Shown: positions 1 to 10,475, counted from the first letter of the stretch. The stretch is DNA of 64,000 nucleotides from Pseudomonas sp. 31-12 (GCF_003151075.1 NZ_CP029482.1:4712001-4776000); one strand, 5' to 3'. Made by a program: numbers and translations. Notes: generated by a model not told the origin, from the sequence alone.

Positions 1-378
1 CCGCCCATCGGCGCCTTGATGGATTTCATCCCCATCGAATGGTCGGCCGGGCTGTTCATTTTCCAGGGCACCCCGGATTCGCGGCATTACAACCCGCTGG
101 GCAGGGTGCATGGCGGCTATGCCGCGACTTTGTTGGATTCGTGCATGGGCTGCGCGATTCATACGCAGCTGAAAAAGGGCCAGGGGTATACGACGCTGGA
201 TTTGCGCATCAGCTACGTCCGCGCATTGACCGGTGCCAGCGGGCCGGTGCGGGCCGAAGGCAAAATTGTGCATCTGGGCCGTTCCACCGCGCTGGCCGAG
301 GGGCGGATTTACGATGTGGATGGGCGGTTGTATGCGACCGGGTCAACCACTTGCATGATTCTTGAGGCTCGGGGGTAA
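1..378 (+). CDS. PaaI-family hotdog thioesterase, 5' truncated by window edge
   Basis: Open from base 1 in frame to TAA at 376-378, so this is the C-terminal ~125 residues of a longer gene. The visible part carries the acyl-CoA thioesterase signature of the hotdog fold: a RHYNPLGRVHGGYAATLLDS stretch (HGG with the usual downstream Asp), then a strand-rich tail ending at the STTCMI segment. The family hydrolyses acyl- or aryl-CoA thioesters in the cytoplasm; the substrate cannot be told from this fragment. A TTG/ATG at 16-21 is internal, because the reading frame and family similarity (PPIGALMDF) continue upstream of it. The gene is followed by a REP palindrome and then dkgB on the same strand. 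Confidence 0.85.
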   Translation, partial: PPIGALMDFIPIEWSAGLFIFQGTPDSRHYNPLGRVHGGYAATLLDSCMGCAIHTQLKKGQGYTTLDLRISYVRALTGASGPVRAEGKIVHLGRSTALAEGRIYDVDGRLYATGSTTCMILEARG

Positions 379-400
379 GTTCCGAGACCGAGTCGGGGCC

Positions 401-468
401 TTCGCGGGCAAACCTCGCTCCTACAAACGCAACGCCGCCCCCTGTAGGAGCGAGGCTTGCCCGCGAAG
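401..468. repeat. REPIN-type inverted repeat
   Basis: Two inverted copies of a Pseudomonas REP core (TTCGCGGGCAAnCCTCGCTCCTAC and its complement) are separated by about 20 bases. The pair can fold into a long hairpin between the thioesterase gene and dkgB. Confidence 0.85.
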
Positions 469-614
469 ACGGCAGACCAGACACCCTCAATCCCCCAGGC
501 TGCCCCACGATTCATGACTTGCGGTAAACAGTGCTTTGCCCATCCAGCGGTTTTTCCCAGGGAGGCACGCGGGGATACTCCTGCCCATTCCCCCTGCAAC
601 CCCTGGAGTCATTG

Positions 615-1418
615 ATGTCTATTCCCGCATTCGGTCTCGGAACCTTTCGCTTGCAAGGCCAGGTGGTCATCGATTCGGTGAGCACCGGCCTGGAGCTGGG
701 CTACCGGGTGATCGACACCGCACAAATCTATGAAAACGAAGCCGAGGTCGGCGAAGCCATCGCCGCCAGCGGCATCGCCCGTGAAGAGCTGTTCATCACC
801 AGCAAAATCTGGGTCGCCAATTTCGCCAAGGACCGGCTGATCGACAGCCTCCAAGAGAGCCTGCGCAAACTGCAGACCGACTACCTGGACCTGACGCTGA
901 TCCACTGGCCGTCCCCGGAAGATCAAGTGCCGGTCGAAGAATTCATGGGCGCCTTACTCGAAGCTAAACGCCAGGGCCTGACCCGGCAGATTGGTGTGTC
1001 CAACTTCACCATCGACCTGATGCAACAGGCGATTGCGGCGGTCGGTGCCGAGCACATCGCGACCAACCAGATCGAACTGCACCCGTACCTGCAAAACCGC
1101 AAAGTCGTTGAGTTTGCTCAGCGTCAGGGCATCCAGATCACGTCCTACATGACCCTGGCCTACGGCGAAGTGTTGAAAGACCCGGTCATCCAGCAAATCG
1201 CCGATCGACTGCGGGCAACCCCGGCCCAAGTCACGCTGGCCTGGGCCATGCAACTGGGCTACGCGGTCATCCCCTCTTCCACCAAACGCGCCAACCTGCA
1301 AAGCAATCTGCAAGCCTGCGCCCTGCAGTTGAGCGAAGCCGACATGGCGTTGATCGCCAGCCTGGAACGCGGCCATCGTTTGACCAGCCCCAAAGGCATC
1401 GCGCCGCACTGGGATTAA
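615..1418 (+). CDS. dkgB: Aldo/keto reductase, 2,5-diketo-D-gluconate reductase B type
   Basis: A 267-residue cytoplasmic NADPH-dependent aldo/keto reductase. It begins [14 protein letters not shown], as DkgB does, and has the AKR tetrad: Asp and Tyr in [15 protein letters not shown] (about 40-55), Lys in FITSKIW (about 76) and His in LTLIHWP (about 103). The cofactor-binding [14 protein letters not shown] is near the C-terminus. The family reduces 2,5-diketo-D-gluconate, methylglyoxal and other carbonyls. The frame is open from 531, but the ATG at 615 is chosen because it follows a CTGGAG ribosome site, gives the family length exactly and removes a non-homologous extension. Its stop overlaps that of the convergent sensor kinase by four bases (a TTAA palindrome). 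Confidence 0.92.
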   Translation: MSIPAFGLGTFRLQGQVVIDSVSTGLELGYRVIDTAQIYENEAEVGEAIAASGIAREELFITSKIWVANFAKDRLIDSLQESLRKLQTDYLDLTLIHWPSPEDQVPVEEFMGALLEAKRQGLTRQIGVSNFTIDLMQQAIAAVGAEHIATNQIELHPYLQNRKVVEFAQRQGIQITSYMTLAYGEVLKDPVIQQIADRLRATPAQVTLAWAMQLGYAVIPSSTKRANLQSNLQACALQLSEADMALIASLERGHRLTSPKGIAPHWD

Positions 1419-4400
1419 GCCTCAGCCGACTCAAGGCTCTGATCGAGACTTCGCATGGCGTCCTGCAATTGATCGACGGCTTCGTCGATCGATGTCGCAC
1501 GACCTTCGGCGCAGGCTCGTTCCAACGCTTTGCAACTTTCGATCAACCGTTGGGCCCGGACCATGCGCGCACCACCCTTGATACGGTGCGCCAGGTCTCG
1601 CAGACCGGGGAGATTGTTGTCGGCGTGAGCTTGAAGCAGATGTTCACGGTCGTTGCGATTGGTTATTGCCAATTCACGCAGCAGTTGATTGATCAAGGTC
1701 CGGTCTTCACCGACGTATTGCTCCAGCTCGCTCAAATCGATCTCGGATGATGGGGGTTGTTCGCTCGTCATCTCTGAAAACCGGTCGGCCAACCAGCTAC
1801 TCAGATCCGCCAACCGAATCGGTTTGAACAGACAATCGTCCATGCCCGCTTCCAGGCACCGGACCTTTTCCTCAGGCTGCGCATTGGCGGTAAAACCCAG
1901 GATCAGCGTCGGCAGCAGACCTTGCGCGCACTCTTCATCGCGTATCGCACCGGTCAATTCATAACCGCTGAGCCTCGGCATATTGCTGTCAGTTATGACC
2001 AGGTCAAACTCGTGTGCACGCCACAGTTCCAGCCCATGCTCGCCATCTTCGGCCTCCATCACGCGGTGCCCCAAGTAGCTCAGCTGACTTGAGAGCAACA
2101 GGCGATTGGCCGAGTGATCGTCGACCACCAGAACAGTCAGGGACCGCGTGGGGACCTGCACCAGCGCCCTGTTCGCCGATTCATCGGCGGGCAGCGGCTG
2201 CAACGCGATCAGCGACAGGCTGATCTCGACCTTCGAGCCCTGCCCGAGGACGCTGCGCAGCTCCAGGTGGCCACCCATCATTTCACACAACGTGCGGCTG
2301 ATCACCAGCCCCAACCCGGCCCCCTTGCGGGCGGATTGCTGGCTGTTGCCGCCCTGAACGAACGGACTGAACAACAGCTTCTGATCAGCTGCGCTGATGC
2401 CAATGCCGGTGTCTTCAATGCGCACATTGACCACCAGATGCCCCGACAATCCGGGCACCACACTCAACGTCAAACTCACCTCCCCTTCACGGGTGAACTT
2501 GGTCGCGTTGCTCAACAGGTTGGACAGCACCTGCTTGAAGCGCGTGGGGTCGATCAACACGTCGCGATCGCTGCGCGCGTCCATCTCGACATGCCATTCC
2601 AGGTTTTTCTGCCGTGCCAACCCTTCGAAAACCCGGCAGACCGACTCCACCAGCGCCCGCAGATTGGCGCGTTCTGGTGTCAGGGATAAATGCCCGGACT
2701 CGATGCGGGCGATGTCGAGGATATCGCCGATCAACCCCAGTAACTGTTGCGCGGCCGCTGACGCGACTTCAAGGGCCGTACGGTCTGCCACGCCCTCTTC
2801 TGCCCGCTTCCAGGCCATTTCCAGAAACCCGATCAGGGCATTCATCGGTGTACGGATTTCATGGCTCATGGTTGCCAGAAACGTGGTTTTGGCCCGGTTA
2901 GCATCCTCCGCTGCGTCTTTGGCGTCCTGCAATTGCTGCAGCCACTGCTGGCGCTGGCGGATCTGTCGGCGCTGCCGGGCGATCCAGGCCAGGGCCAGCA
3001 ACAACAGAACCGCGGCAGCGGCAAACGCCTGCAAAATGCCTTGGCGATGACGCAGCCAATAGCTGTCATCCACGACGACATCGTTGCTCCAGCGGGCGAC
3101 CAGATCGTCCATCTCCTCGGGCGAAATGCTCAGCAACGCCTTGTTCAAAATCGAGTTCAACACCGATTCATCACGGCCGGTTGCCATAGCGATGCGCGCC
3201 GGCTCATCGCCCACGGTGCTGCTGATGCGCAAACGGCCCTGGTAATACCGGGCAATCAGGTAACGGGTCATGAACAATGAACTGAGCGCGGCTTCGGCCT
3301 GTTCCTGCGCCACCAGTTCCAGACCCTGGGCCGGGTTTTGTACGTCCACCATCTGCACATCGGGTGCCTGTTCCTGAATGAATGCACGCATCGGGTGACG
3401 GGGATAAATCGCCAGACGTTTACCGGCCAGATCGTCCAGCGTCTTCGGGCTACCGGAGGTAGTTGCACTGACCAGCATGTACGGATTGGTCAAATAGGAC
3501 CGGGTAAAGTGCAGTCCGCGAACGCCTTCGGTCGTGGGGATGATGGCGGGCAAGACATCAATCTCGCCGGCCTTGAGGCGCTGGATCTGCTGGTCCAGGG
3601 TCTGGCCTCGCAACACATCGAAGTTCAAACCGCTGCGCTGGCTGATCAGCTTCAGCAATTGCGCCGTCAACCCACTGAATCGTCCCTCGGTATCGTAGAA
3701 CGTCAACGGCGCAAAGTCCCCGACGACACCCACCTTCACCATTGGATGCTGATCCAGCCAGCGCTGTTCACTCTCGCTCAGACTCACGCGTTGCTGCCCC
3801 GCCACTTTGGCCCTGCCGGCGCTCCAGCGTTGCTCGATAACCGAGCGCTGATCCATGGGGATCGCCGCCAGCGCCTTGTCGATGAGGTCCTTCAGCGCCA
3901 GGTTGTCCCGAGCCAGCGCGAAGCCGAACGGGTTAGCGTCGAGGCCCGACGGCCCCATCAGCTGAACGTCATTGAGGTAGTTATTGTTGATCAGGTAATT
4001 GGCGCTGAAGATGTCTACGAGAGAGACGTCAACCTGCCCATACGCCACCGCCCCGAGCGCATCGAGCGTCGACGGATAACGCTGCAGGCTGGCCTCGGGA
4101 TAGAACGATTCAACGGTCTGCGCCGGCAGGTAATCTTCGGCCATGGCAATCCGTTTACCCGCCAGATCCACGGGCATGTGCTCGTCCAGTCGGGTGACCA
4201 GCATCGGCTGATCATCAGCATAAGCACTGGACAGGATCAGCTCGGGGTCGGCCAGTTCAAAGTTGTTCGAAGTCCCCAGCACATCCAGCTCGCCGAATTT
4301 AAGCGCCTCCATGGCCGCTTCACGGGTGACATAACGCAGCACCTCGATCTGCACGTTGAGCATCTGCGCAATGAGCATGGCGTAATCAGCGGTGATACCT

Positions 4401-4642
4401 TCCAGCTCGTTGTGATTGCGCGTCACCTCGAACGGCGGGTAGTCCGGCCCGCTCACCCCAAGGCGCAAGACGCGTTTGTTGCGCAGCCATTGGCGGTCCT
4501 GTTCATCCAGACTGACCTCGTAGCCCTCCACTGTGGAACGCCCCAGCACCTGCAAGCGCTCAGGCTCGCCGGCGATGGCCGGCGCTGGCGGCACGAGGCA
4601 CACCATGAGGATAAGCAGCCATACACGCACGGGCGGGCGCAC
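1415..4642 (-). CDS. BvgS/EvgS-type hybrid sensor histidine kinase
   Basis: A 1075-residue inner-membrane phosphorelay kinase. Order seen: signal peptide (1-25); two periplasmic solute-binding (Venus flytrap) domains (about 50-275 and 295-525); one membrane helix (about 535-556); a linker coiled coil; HisKA with SHEIRTPMN (His about 594); HATPase with an N box ([11 protein letters not shown]) and the G boxes DTGIGIS and GAGLGL; a receiver with [10 protein letters not shown] (phospho-Asp about 880) and a CLFKP Lys; and an Hpt domain with HRIKGGA (His about 1017). This is the full four-step His-Asp-His-Asp relay of BvgS/EvgS. Translation starts at a GTG immediately after the TGA of the upstream response regulator, so the pair is translationally coupled. 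The ligand is unknown; flytrap domains of this class sense small molecules such as nicotinate or amino acids. Confidence 0.93.
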   Translation of the reverse strand: MRPPVRVWLLILMVCLVPPAPAIAGEPERLQVLGRSTVEGYEVSLDEQDRQWLRNKRVLRLGVSGPDYPPFEVTRNHNELEGITADYAMLIAQMLNVQIEVLRYVTREAAMEALKFGELDVLGTSNNFELADPELILSSAYADDQPMLVTRLDEHMPVDLAGKRIAMAEDYLPAQTVESFYPEASLQRYPSTLDALGAVAYGQVDVSLVDIFSANYLINNNYLNDVQLMGPSGLDANPFGFALARDNLALKDLIDKALAAIPMDQRSVIEQRWSAGRAKVAGQQRVSLSESEQRWLDQHPMVKVGVVGDFAPLTFYDTEGRFSGLTAQLLKLISQRSGLNFDVLRGQTLDQQIQRLKAGEIDVLPAIIPTTEGVRGLHFTRSYLTNPYMLVSATTSGSPKTLDDLAGKRLAIYPRHPMRAFIQEQAPDVQMVDVQNPAQGLELVAQEQAEAALSSLFMTRYLIARYYQGRLRISSTVGDEPARIAMATGRDESVLNSILNKALLSISPEEMDDLVARWSNDVVVDDSYWLRHRQGILQAFAAAAVLLLLALAWIARQRRQIRQRQQWLQQLQDAKDAAEDANRAKTTFLATMSHEIRTPMNALIGFLEMAWKRAEEGVADRTALEVASAAAQQLLGLIGDILDIARIESGHLSLTPERANLRALVESVCRVFEGLARQKNLEWHVEMDARSDRDVLIDPTRFKQVLSNLLSNATKFTREGEVSLTLSVVPGLSGHLVVNVRIEDTGIGISAADQKLLFSPFVQGGNSQQSARKGAGLGLVISRTLCEMMGGHLELRSVLGQGSKVEISLSLIALQPLPADESANRALVQVPTRSLTVLVVDDHSANRLLLSSQLSYLGHRVMEAEDGEHGLELWRAHEFDLVITDSNMPRLSGYELTGAIRDEECAQGLLPTLILGFTANAQPEEKVRCLEAGMDDCLFKPIRLADLSSWLADRFSEMTSEQPPSSEIDLSELEQYVGEDRTLINQLLRELAITNRNDREHLLQAHADNNLPGLRDLAHRIKGGARMVRAQRLIESCKALERACAEGRATSIDEAVDQLQDAMRSLDQSLESAEA

Positions 4643-5263
4643 TCAGATCAGGTGATTGCGTATGGCGAAATCCCGCAGGTGCACCGCCGCCATAACCCCC
4701 AGTTTTATGATCAAACGCGTTTTGTAGGTGCTGACGGTTTTGTGGCTCAGGTTCATGGCTTCGGCGATCGCCTTGTTGGAGAAGCCTCGGGCAAGGGATT
4801 GCAAGATGGTCAACTCGCGGTTGGACAGTGAGTCGATCAACTTTTTTTCGCTGTGTTGCAGCGGGTTCATCGGTCTGGAAAGCAACTGCGTGAAATAGGT
4901 ATAACCCGCCATCAACGCATGCACCGCCTTGTGCAATTGATCCAGGCTGTTGGTTTTCGAGACGTACGCCAAGGCACCACCGCGCATGCAACGCTCCTGG
5001 AAAAACAGCGGATCGAGCGAGGTGAACACCAGCACCACACATTTCCAGTCGCTCGCCCTGATTCGCTCAAGCAAATCCAGCCCGTTGCCGCCGGGCATCA
5101 CCAGGTCCAGGATCAGCAGATCGACCAGATGCTCACGCAGTATCGTCAACGCTTCCCCAACGCTTGCCGCCTCATGAATCTGCTTGAAACCTTCCCGTTG
5201 AAGCACAAGCTTGAGTGCGGCGCGGATCACCGGATGATCGTCGACAATCAGCACTGACTTCAT
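4643..5263 (-). CDS. NarL/LuxR-family response regulator, partner of the BvgS-like kinase
   Basis: 206 residues. The N-terminal receiver has the acidic pair in LIVDDHP, the phospho-Asp in LLILDLVMPGGNG (about 54) and Lys in YVSKTNS (about 104). The C-terminal LuxR-type HTH is LSNRELTILQSLARGFSNKA followed by LSHKTVSTYKTRL. It resembles EvgA/BvgA/RcsB-like regulators that receive phosphate from the Hpt domain of BvgS-type kinases. It sits immediately upstream of the kinase gene with zero spacing. Targets cannot be deduced from the window. Confidence 0.93.
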   Translation of the reverse strand: MKSVLIVDDHPVIRAALKLVLQREGFKQIHEAASVGEALTILREHLVDLLILDLVMPGGNGLDLLERIRASDWKCVVLVFTSLDPLFFQERCMRGGALAYVSKTNSLDQLHKAVHALMAGYTYFTQLLSRPMNPLQHSEKKLIDSLSNRELTILQSLARGFSNKAIAEAMNLSHKTVSTYKTRLIIKLGVMAAVHLRDFAIRNHLI

Positions 5264-5405
5264 GACAACTCCCTGTGCAAAGACTCAACGAATGTTCGCC
5301 GGAAAACGCCGGGGCAGACGCAACGGCTGCGCCAAGACTGTTGCATGGAGGAAAGGCAGATTCTACCTGTAAGAAATGACAGTTCCGACGAACGGTGCGC
5401 CGCCA

Positions 5406-5813
5406 TCACCCGGCATACCGCTGATAAAACTCCGGCGATGGGTCAATGATCGTCATCAACTGCTGAATGCACGCCAGATCAGGCAGCACATCGTGACTCA
5501 CCCGAATTTTCTGTTGCCCGCAGGCCGGAATCGGCGGCAACTGCGCCTGTTGCCCGTCGAAAATCAGCGCGTGGCAAACCTGCCGGTTATCGAGAAAGTA
5601 CCCGAACAAATCCAGCTCGCCTGCCCCCAGCGCGGCGTTGACGACCACCAGGTCAAACGGCTCGCAACCGTACTCGACCAGGGTCAGCATTGACGCAAGG
5701 TCGTGCACCGGTGCCACCCGGTAATAATCGAGTTGGTTGAATAGCCGCTCGATGATCATCCGGTGAAAGTGCTGCTCGTCGGCGATCAGGATGCGCAAGG
5801 CTTTATTCGGCAT
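5406..5813 (-). CDS. Stand-alone degenerate receiver-domain protein
   Basis: 135 residues, essentially one CheY-like fold. RILIADEQHFHRMIIERLF retains the acidic pair (Asp-Glu), but the strand-3 phosphoacceptor is Asn, not Asp: FDLVVVNAALG, where active receivers have DLVxxDxxMP. A possible conserved Lys is in GQQKIRVSHD. No output domain follows. It lies upstream of, and on the same strand as, the response-regulator/kinase pair (142-base gap), so it may be co-transcribed and act as a phosphorylation-independent accessory. That role is inference from position. The start gives a family-length receiver. Confidence 0.75.
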   Translation of the reverse strand: MPNKALRILIADEQHFHRMIIERLFNQLDYYRVAPVHDLASMLTLVEYGCEPFDLVVVNAALGAGELDLFGYFLDNRQVCHALIFDGQQAQLPPIPACGQQKIRVSHDVLPDLACIQQLMTIIDPSPEFYQRYAG

Positions 5814-5916
5814 CGTAGCCTCATGTGTGAATAGCTGATTTTTGAAGCGGCGAGGCTACGGGAGGCGCACAGATGTTTCTGTAGGACTTTTCTGAAATAG
5901 CCGCAGCCTCCGACAA

Positions 5917-8619
5917 TCACTGCCAACCGAACCGCCGAATGTAAAAGCCCTTCACTGCCTGGGTCAGCACCATGTACGCCAGCAGAATCACCGGCAGGAA
6001 CACGAAATACAGCGACGGCAGCGCCTGCAATTTGAAGTAGTGCGCCAATGGCCCCATCGGCAGGAAAATCCCCACGGCCATGATGATCCCGGTCATGACC
6101 ATCAACGGCATCGCCGCGCGGCTTTGCAGGAACGGGATTTTCGGGGTGCGGATCATGTGCACGATCAACGTCTGGGTCAGCAACCCGACCACGAACCAGC
6201 CAGACTGGAACAGCGTTTGGTGGTCCGGGGTATTGGCGTCGAACACGTACCACATCAGGGCAAACGTGGTGATGTCGAAAATCGAACTGATCGGGCCGAA
6301 AAACAGCATGAAGCGCCCGACATCCGCCGGCTGCCAGCGCTGCGGTTGCTTGAGCATTTCGTCATCGACGTGATCGAACGGGATGGCGATCTGTGAAATG
6401 TCGTACAGCAGGTTCTGCACCAGCAGGTGCATCGGCAGCATCGGCAAGAACGGAATGAACGCGCTCGCCACCAGCACAGAGAACACGTTGCCGAAGTTCG
6501 AGCTGGCCGTCATCTTGATGTACTTGAGCATGTTGGCGAAGGTGCGGCGCCCTTCCAGCACGCCCTCCTCCAGCACCATCAGGCTCTTTTCCAGGAGGAT
6601 GATGTCGGCCGCTTCCTTGGCGATGTCCACGGCGCTGTCCACCGAAATGCCGATGTCGGCAGTACGCAGCGCCGGCGCATCGTTGATGCCGTCGCCCATG
6701 AAACCGACCACGTGGCCGTTGCCCTTGAGCAGACGCACGATGCGGTCCTTGTGCGACGGCGTCAGTTTGGCAAAGACATTGGTGGTCTCGACCGCCACTG
6801 CCAATTGGGCGTCGCTCATGCGCTCGATGTCGTTGCCCATCAGCAGGCCTTGTTGCTCCAGGCCGACTTCGCGGCAGATCTTCGCCGTCACCAGTTCGTT
6901 GTCACCGGTGAGCACTTTCACCGCGACGCCGTGAGCGGCCAGCGCCTTCAGGGCCGGGGCGGTGCTTTCTTTCGGTGGATCGAGGAACGCCACATAGCCG
7001 ATCAGCGTCAGCGCCTGTTCATCCGCCAGGTTGTACGTGTCGCGGCCTTCGATCATGGGACGCGCGGCGACCGCGACCACCCGCAAGCCTTCAGCGTTGA
7101 AGGCAGCAGTGACCTGGCGAATCCGCGCCAGCAGTTCCTCGCTCAGGGCTTCATCGACAACGCCGTGACGTACCCGCGTGCACACCGCCAGCACTTCCTC
7201 CACCGCGCCTTTGCAGATCAGCAGAGGCGGCTGATCGCGCTCGGCGACCACCACCGACATGCGCCGGCGAGTGAAGTCGAACGGAATTTCATCGACCTTG
7301 CGAAACGCCGTGCCGACCTTCAATTCACGGTGGATTTCCACGTGTTCGAGCACCGCCACGTCCAGCAGGTTTTTCAGGCCGGTCTGGTAGTAGCTGTTGA
7401 GGTAGGCCATTTCCAGCACGTCGTCGGAGTCGTTGCCCCAGACGTCGACGTTACGGGCGAGGAAGATTTTGTCTTGGGTCAGGGTGCCGGTCTTGTCGGT
7501 GCACAGCACGTCCATGGCACCGAAGTTCTGGATCGCGTCGAGGCGTTTGACGATGACTTTTTTACGCGACAGGAACACCGCGCCCTTGGCCAGGGTCGAG
7601 GTGACGATCATCGGCAGCATTTCCGGGGTCAGGCCCACGGCAATCGACAGCGCGAACAGCAGCGCTTCGGTCCAGTCGCCCTTGGTGAAACCGTTGATGA
7701 ACAGCACCAGCGGGGCCATGACGAACATGAAGCGGATCAACAGCCAGCTGATTTTGTTGACCCCGGTCTGAAACGAGGTCGGCGCACGATCGGTGGCGCC
7801 GACCCGCTGGGCCAGGGCGCCGAAATAGGTATTGTTGCCGGTGGTGAGAATCACCGCCATCGCCGTACCGGACACCACGTTGGTGCCCATGAACAGGATG
7901 TTGTCGAGGTCCAGCGGATTGCCGCTGTCGCGGTCCTGCTGGCGCGGGAATTTTTCCACCGGCATCGATTCGCCGGTCATCGCCGCCTGGCTGACGAACA
8001 GGTCCTTGGCGCTGAGCACCCGGCAATCGGCGGGGATCATGTCACCGGCCGAGAGTACGATCAGATCGCCCGGCACCAATTGCTTGATCGCCAGCTCGGT
8101 ACGCGGCGCTTCCCGGCGCAGCACCGTGGCGGTATTGCTGACCATGGCCTTGAGGGCGTCCGCGGCCTGGTTGGATTTGCTCTCCTGCCAGAAGCGCAAC
8201 AAGGTCGAAAGCACCACCATCGAGAAAATCACGATGGCGGCTTTCATGTCCTCGGTCAGCAAGGAGATCACCGCGAGCAAGGTCAGCAGCAGGTTGAACG
8301 GGTTTTTGTAGCAGTGCCACAGGTGAGTCCACCACGGCAGTGGCTGTTCGTGCTCGACTTCGTTGAGGCCGAATTGCCCGCGCAGGGTGTCGGCTTCCTG
8401 TTCACTCAAGCCGTCGGTGTGGCTGCCGAGTTTTTTCAGCAAGGAGCCGGTGTCGCTGTTAGCGGCGGTGACCAGGGTTTGCGCCAGCGTTGGCGGCACT
8501 TCACGGCTGACCGTGGTGTCGGTGAAGCTTTCCAGCAGCGCCAGTCGGCGAAAGTGCCGGCCGATGTGACGGGTGCGCAGGAATCCGGCGAAGAATTCCT
8601 TGAGCAGGGTAAGGTTCAT
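5917..8619 (-). CDS. mgtA: Magnesium-translocating P-type ATPase
   Basis: About 900 residues, type IIIB P-type ATPase that imports Mg2+ across the inner membrane. Motifs: a cation-ATPase N-terminal domain; TGES in the actuator (AAMTGESMPVEKF); the phosphorylation site VLCTDKTGTLTQ (Asp about 376); the nucleotide domain; LTGDNELVTAKI; the hinge GDGINDAPALRTADIGIS (about 645); and a C-terminal bundle of several membrane helices. The frame is open to 8748, but the ATG at 8617-8619 (MNLTLLKEFFAG) is preferred because it follows a GGGGGC ribosome site and matches family length. The roughly 400-base region upstream is rich in short hairpins and may be a regulatory leader. No functional link to the neighbouring pyoverdine genes is implied. 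Confidence 0.95.
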   Translation of the reverse strand: MNLTLLKEFFAGFLRTRHIGRHFRRLALLESFTDTTVSREVPPTLAQTLVTAANSDTGSLLKKLGSHTDGLSEQEADTLRGQFGLNEVEHEQPLPWWTHLWHCYKNPFNLLLTLLAVISLLTEDMKAAIVIFSMVVLSTLLRFWQESKSNQAADALKAMVSNTATVLRREAPRTELAIKQLVPGDLIVLSAGDMIPADCRVLSAKDLFVSQAAMTGESMPVEKFPRQQDRDSGNPLDLDNILFMGTNVVSGTAMAVILTTGNNTYFGALAQRVGATDRAPTSFQTGVNKISWLLIRFMFVMAPLVLFINGFTKGDWTEALLFALSIAVGLTPEMLPMIVTSTLAKGAVFLSRKKVIVKRLDAIQNFGAMDVLCTDKTGTLTQDKIFLARNVDVWGNDSDDVLEMAYLNSYYQTGLKNLLDVAVLEHVEIHRELKVGTAFRKVDEIPFDFTRRRMSVVVAERDQPPLLICKGAVEEVLAVCTRVRHGVVDEALSEELLARIRQVTAAFNAEGLRVVAVAARPMIEGRDTYNLADEQALTLIGYVAFLDPPKESTAPALKALAAHGVAVKVLTGDNELVTAKICREVGLEQQGLLMGNDIERMSDAQLAVAVETTNVFAKLTPSHKDRIVRLLKGNGHVVGFMGDGINDAPALRTADIGISVDSAVDIAKEAADIILLEKSLMVLEEGVLEGRRTFANMLKYIKMTASSNFGNVFSVLVASAFIPFLPMLPMHLLVQNLLYDISQIAIPFDHVDDEMLKQPQRWQPADVGRFMLFFGPISSIFDITTFALMWYVFDANTPDHQTLFQSGWFVVGLLTQTLIVHMIRTPKIPFLQSRAAMPLMVMTGIIMAVGIFLPMGPLAHYFKLQALPSLYFVFLPVILLAYMVLTQAVKGFYIRRFGWQ

Positions 8620-9021
8620 GGCGTTGCCCCCAGGGTCAGCCGGGAGACCTTCGAGCAGGCGTGTCGAGTCGCTGCGATGACGACAGGCACGTCGAACATC
8701 ACACACGGTCAGGCGTCGAAGAGAGGGACATCGGGAGTCGGGCCGCAACTGGCTCGATCGGGAGGCCGCTACTCGCTCTCAGGCGAGACAACGGCACAAA
8801 GGACTGCGCGTTATCTTGCCGGGAAGGTGCCGGTTATCGAGACCGGCCGACTACTGTCACTCGAACAAGTACCCACTGAGGGTCTCCGCTATTGATGAAA
8901 ACGCGCGAAGCTTACGCCCCGATTTCTGGAGAGTAAACGAAGGAACGGTGGGTGGCGGGGGAATTGCGGGGTTCTTCAGGAAGGGTTCAGCTTTGAAGAT
9001 TTGTGCTGCTATTGAGGGCCC
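8620..9021 (-). other. Leader/intergenic region upstream of mgtA
   Basis: No convincing gene. On the minus strand there are short hairpins, for example CCGGT-CTCGATA-ACCGG (near 8830-8850) and CTCGC-CTGAGA-GCGAG (near 8770-8790), consistent with a structured 5' leader. I recognise no known riboswitch. Confidence 0.35.
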
Positions 9022-9112
9022 TATCGCGGGCAAGCCCGCTCCCACAGGGATCTCTAGTGAACACAGATTTTGTGCCAATAGATCAAACTGTGGGAGCGGG
9101 CTTGCCCGCGAT
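9022..9112. repeat. REPIN between mgtA and pvdA
   Basis: Inverted REP copies (TATCGCGGGCAAGCCCGCTC and its complement) bracket about 40 bases and end just past the pvdA stop. Confidence 0.85.
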
Positions 9113-9137
9113 GACGGCCTCACAGCCGCCACACATT

Positions 9138-10475
9138 TTAGCTGGCAGTGGCCAACAACAAATCCACCACCGACCGGCTATGCCCACGGTGCTTGCCATG
9201 GTCATACAAGGAACCTGCAATCTCATCCGCGCGAATCGGCAGGATCGACAACAGTGTGTCGCTCAAACCATGGCTCGCCTGGCAGAAACCCTGCATATAG
9301 ATGCCGGCCTTGCAGCGCTCGTCGGTGATCAGCTTGTAGTTGCGATCCACTTCGAAATCACCCAGGTATTGCTCCAGCGGCGCCAGCAGTTTGCGGTGCA
9401 TCTGGCGCTCGTAGCCGGTGGCCAATACCACGGCATCGTACAGACGAACCGTCACTTCACCGGTGGCATTGTTGCGCACTGCCAGTTCGATACCGCGCTC
9501 GGTGGCGGTGGCTTTTTCAATAGTGGTCAGGGTGCGGAACGTGTGACGCGCGATGCCCGAGACTTTCTGGCGATAGAAGATGCCGTAGATGCGTTCGATC
9601 AGGTCGATGTCCACCACCGAATAGTTGGTGTTGTGGTACTCGTTGACCAGGCGCTCGCGCTCGCTGCTTGCCTGCTGGAACACCAGGTCGGTGAACTCCG
9701 GCGAGAACACTTCGTTGACGAACGGGCTGTCATCCGCCGGCTTCAGCGCCGAGCCACGCAGGATCATGTCCACCTGCACCGATGGGAAACTGTCGTTCAA
9801 ATCGATGAAGGCTTCCGCCGCGCTTTGCCCGCCGCCGATGATCGCGATGCTCATCGGTTGATTGTTCACGCACGGCTGCTTGGCCATCTGCGCCAGGTAC
9901 TGCGAGTGGTGGAACACGCGGCCATCATCTTTCAGCGCCTTGAACGCTTCGGGAATGCGCGGCGTACCGCCGGTACTGACCACCACCGACCGGGTGGTGC
10001 GTACATGTTGATGACCCGTGGCGTCGCGAGAGATGACCCGCAGCGCCTCGACCTGCTGGTTGTGCAGCACCGGCTCGATGGTCAGCACTTCTTCGCCGTA
10101 GCGGCTCTGGGCTTCAAACTGGCCGGCGACCCAGCGCAGGTAGTCGTTATACTCCATGCGGCACGGGTAGAAGGTGCCGAGGTTGATGAAGTCCACCAGG
10201 CGGCCGTGATGCTTGAGGTAGTTGACGAACGAATACGGGCTGGTCGGATTGCGCAGGGTCACCAGGTCCTTGAGGAAGGAAATCTGCAGCTCGCTCTGGG
10301 TCGACAGGGTATTGCCGTGCCAGCTGTAGTTGGGCTGCTTGTCGAGAAACAGAACATCCAGCTCGCCCTGGCTCGGCCCGCGCTCTTGCAGAGCGATGGC
10401 CAGCGCCAGGTTCGAAGGGCCGAAACCGACGCCGATCAGGTCGTGAACGATGGGCGATGCAATTGCCTGTGTCAT
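9138..10475 (-). CDS. pvdA: L-ornithine N5-monooxygenase
   Basis: 445 residues. A cytoplasmic FAD/NADPH-dependent hydroxylase that converts L-ornithine to N5-hydroxy-L-ornithine, the hydroxamate precursor of pyoverdine. The FAD-binding DLIGVGFGPSNLALAIAL is near the N-terminus, the class motif LDKQPNYSWHGNTL follows, the NADPH-binding AIIGGGQSAAEAF is near 215, and the C-terminal VVLATGYERQ (near 350) closes the flavin site. Length and order match PvdA of P. aeruginosa. It has its own exact PvdS-type iron-starvation box 88 bases upstream, just after the fpvI-like gene, so it is probably transcribed separately when iron is low. Its presence means the peptide contains hydroxyornithine units, in agreement with the last two adenylation domains of the NRPS. 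Confidence 0.97.
   Translation of the reverse strand: MTQAIASPIVHDLIGVGFGPSNLALAIALQERGPSQGELDVLFLDKQPNYSWHGNTLSTQSELQISFLKDLVTLRNPTSPYSFVNYLKHHGRLVDFINLGTFYPCRMEYNDYLRWVAGQFEAQSRYGEEVLTIEPVLHNQQVEALRVISRDATGHQHVRTTRSVVVSTGGTPRIPEAFKALKDDGRVFHHSQYLAQMAKQPCVNNQPMSIAIIGGGQSAAEAFIDLNDSFPSVQVDMILRGSALKPADDSPFVNEVFSPEFTDLVFQQASSERERLVNEYHNTNYSVVDIDLIERIYGIFYRQKVSGIARHTFRTLTTIEKATATERGIELAVRNNATGEVTVRLYDAVVLATGYERQMHRKLLAPLEQYLGDFEVDRNYKLITDERCKAGIYMQGFCQASHGLSDTLLSILPIRADEIAGSLYDHGKHRGHSRSVVDLLLATAS

Noticed and set aside
8647..8795. Proline-containing GTG-started short frame in the mgtA leader, recalling enteric mgtL
   Set aside because: No ribosome site, non-ATG start and no clustered Pro run, so the similarity is too weak to call.
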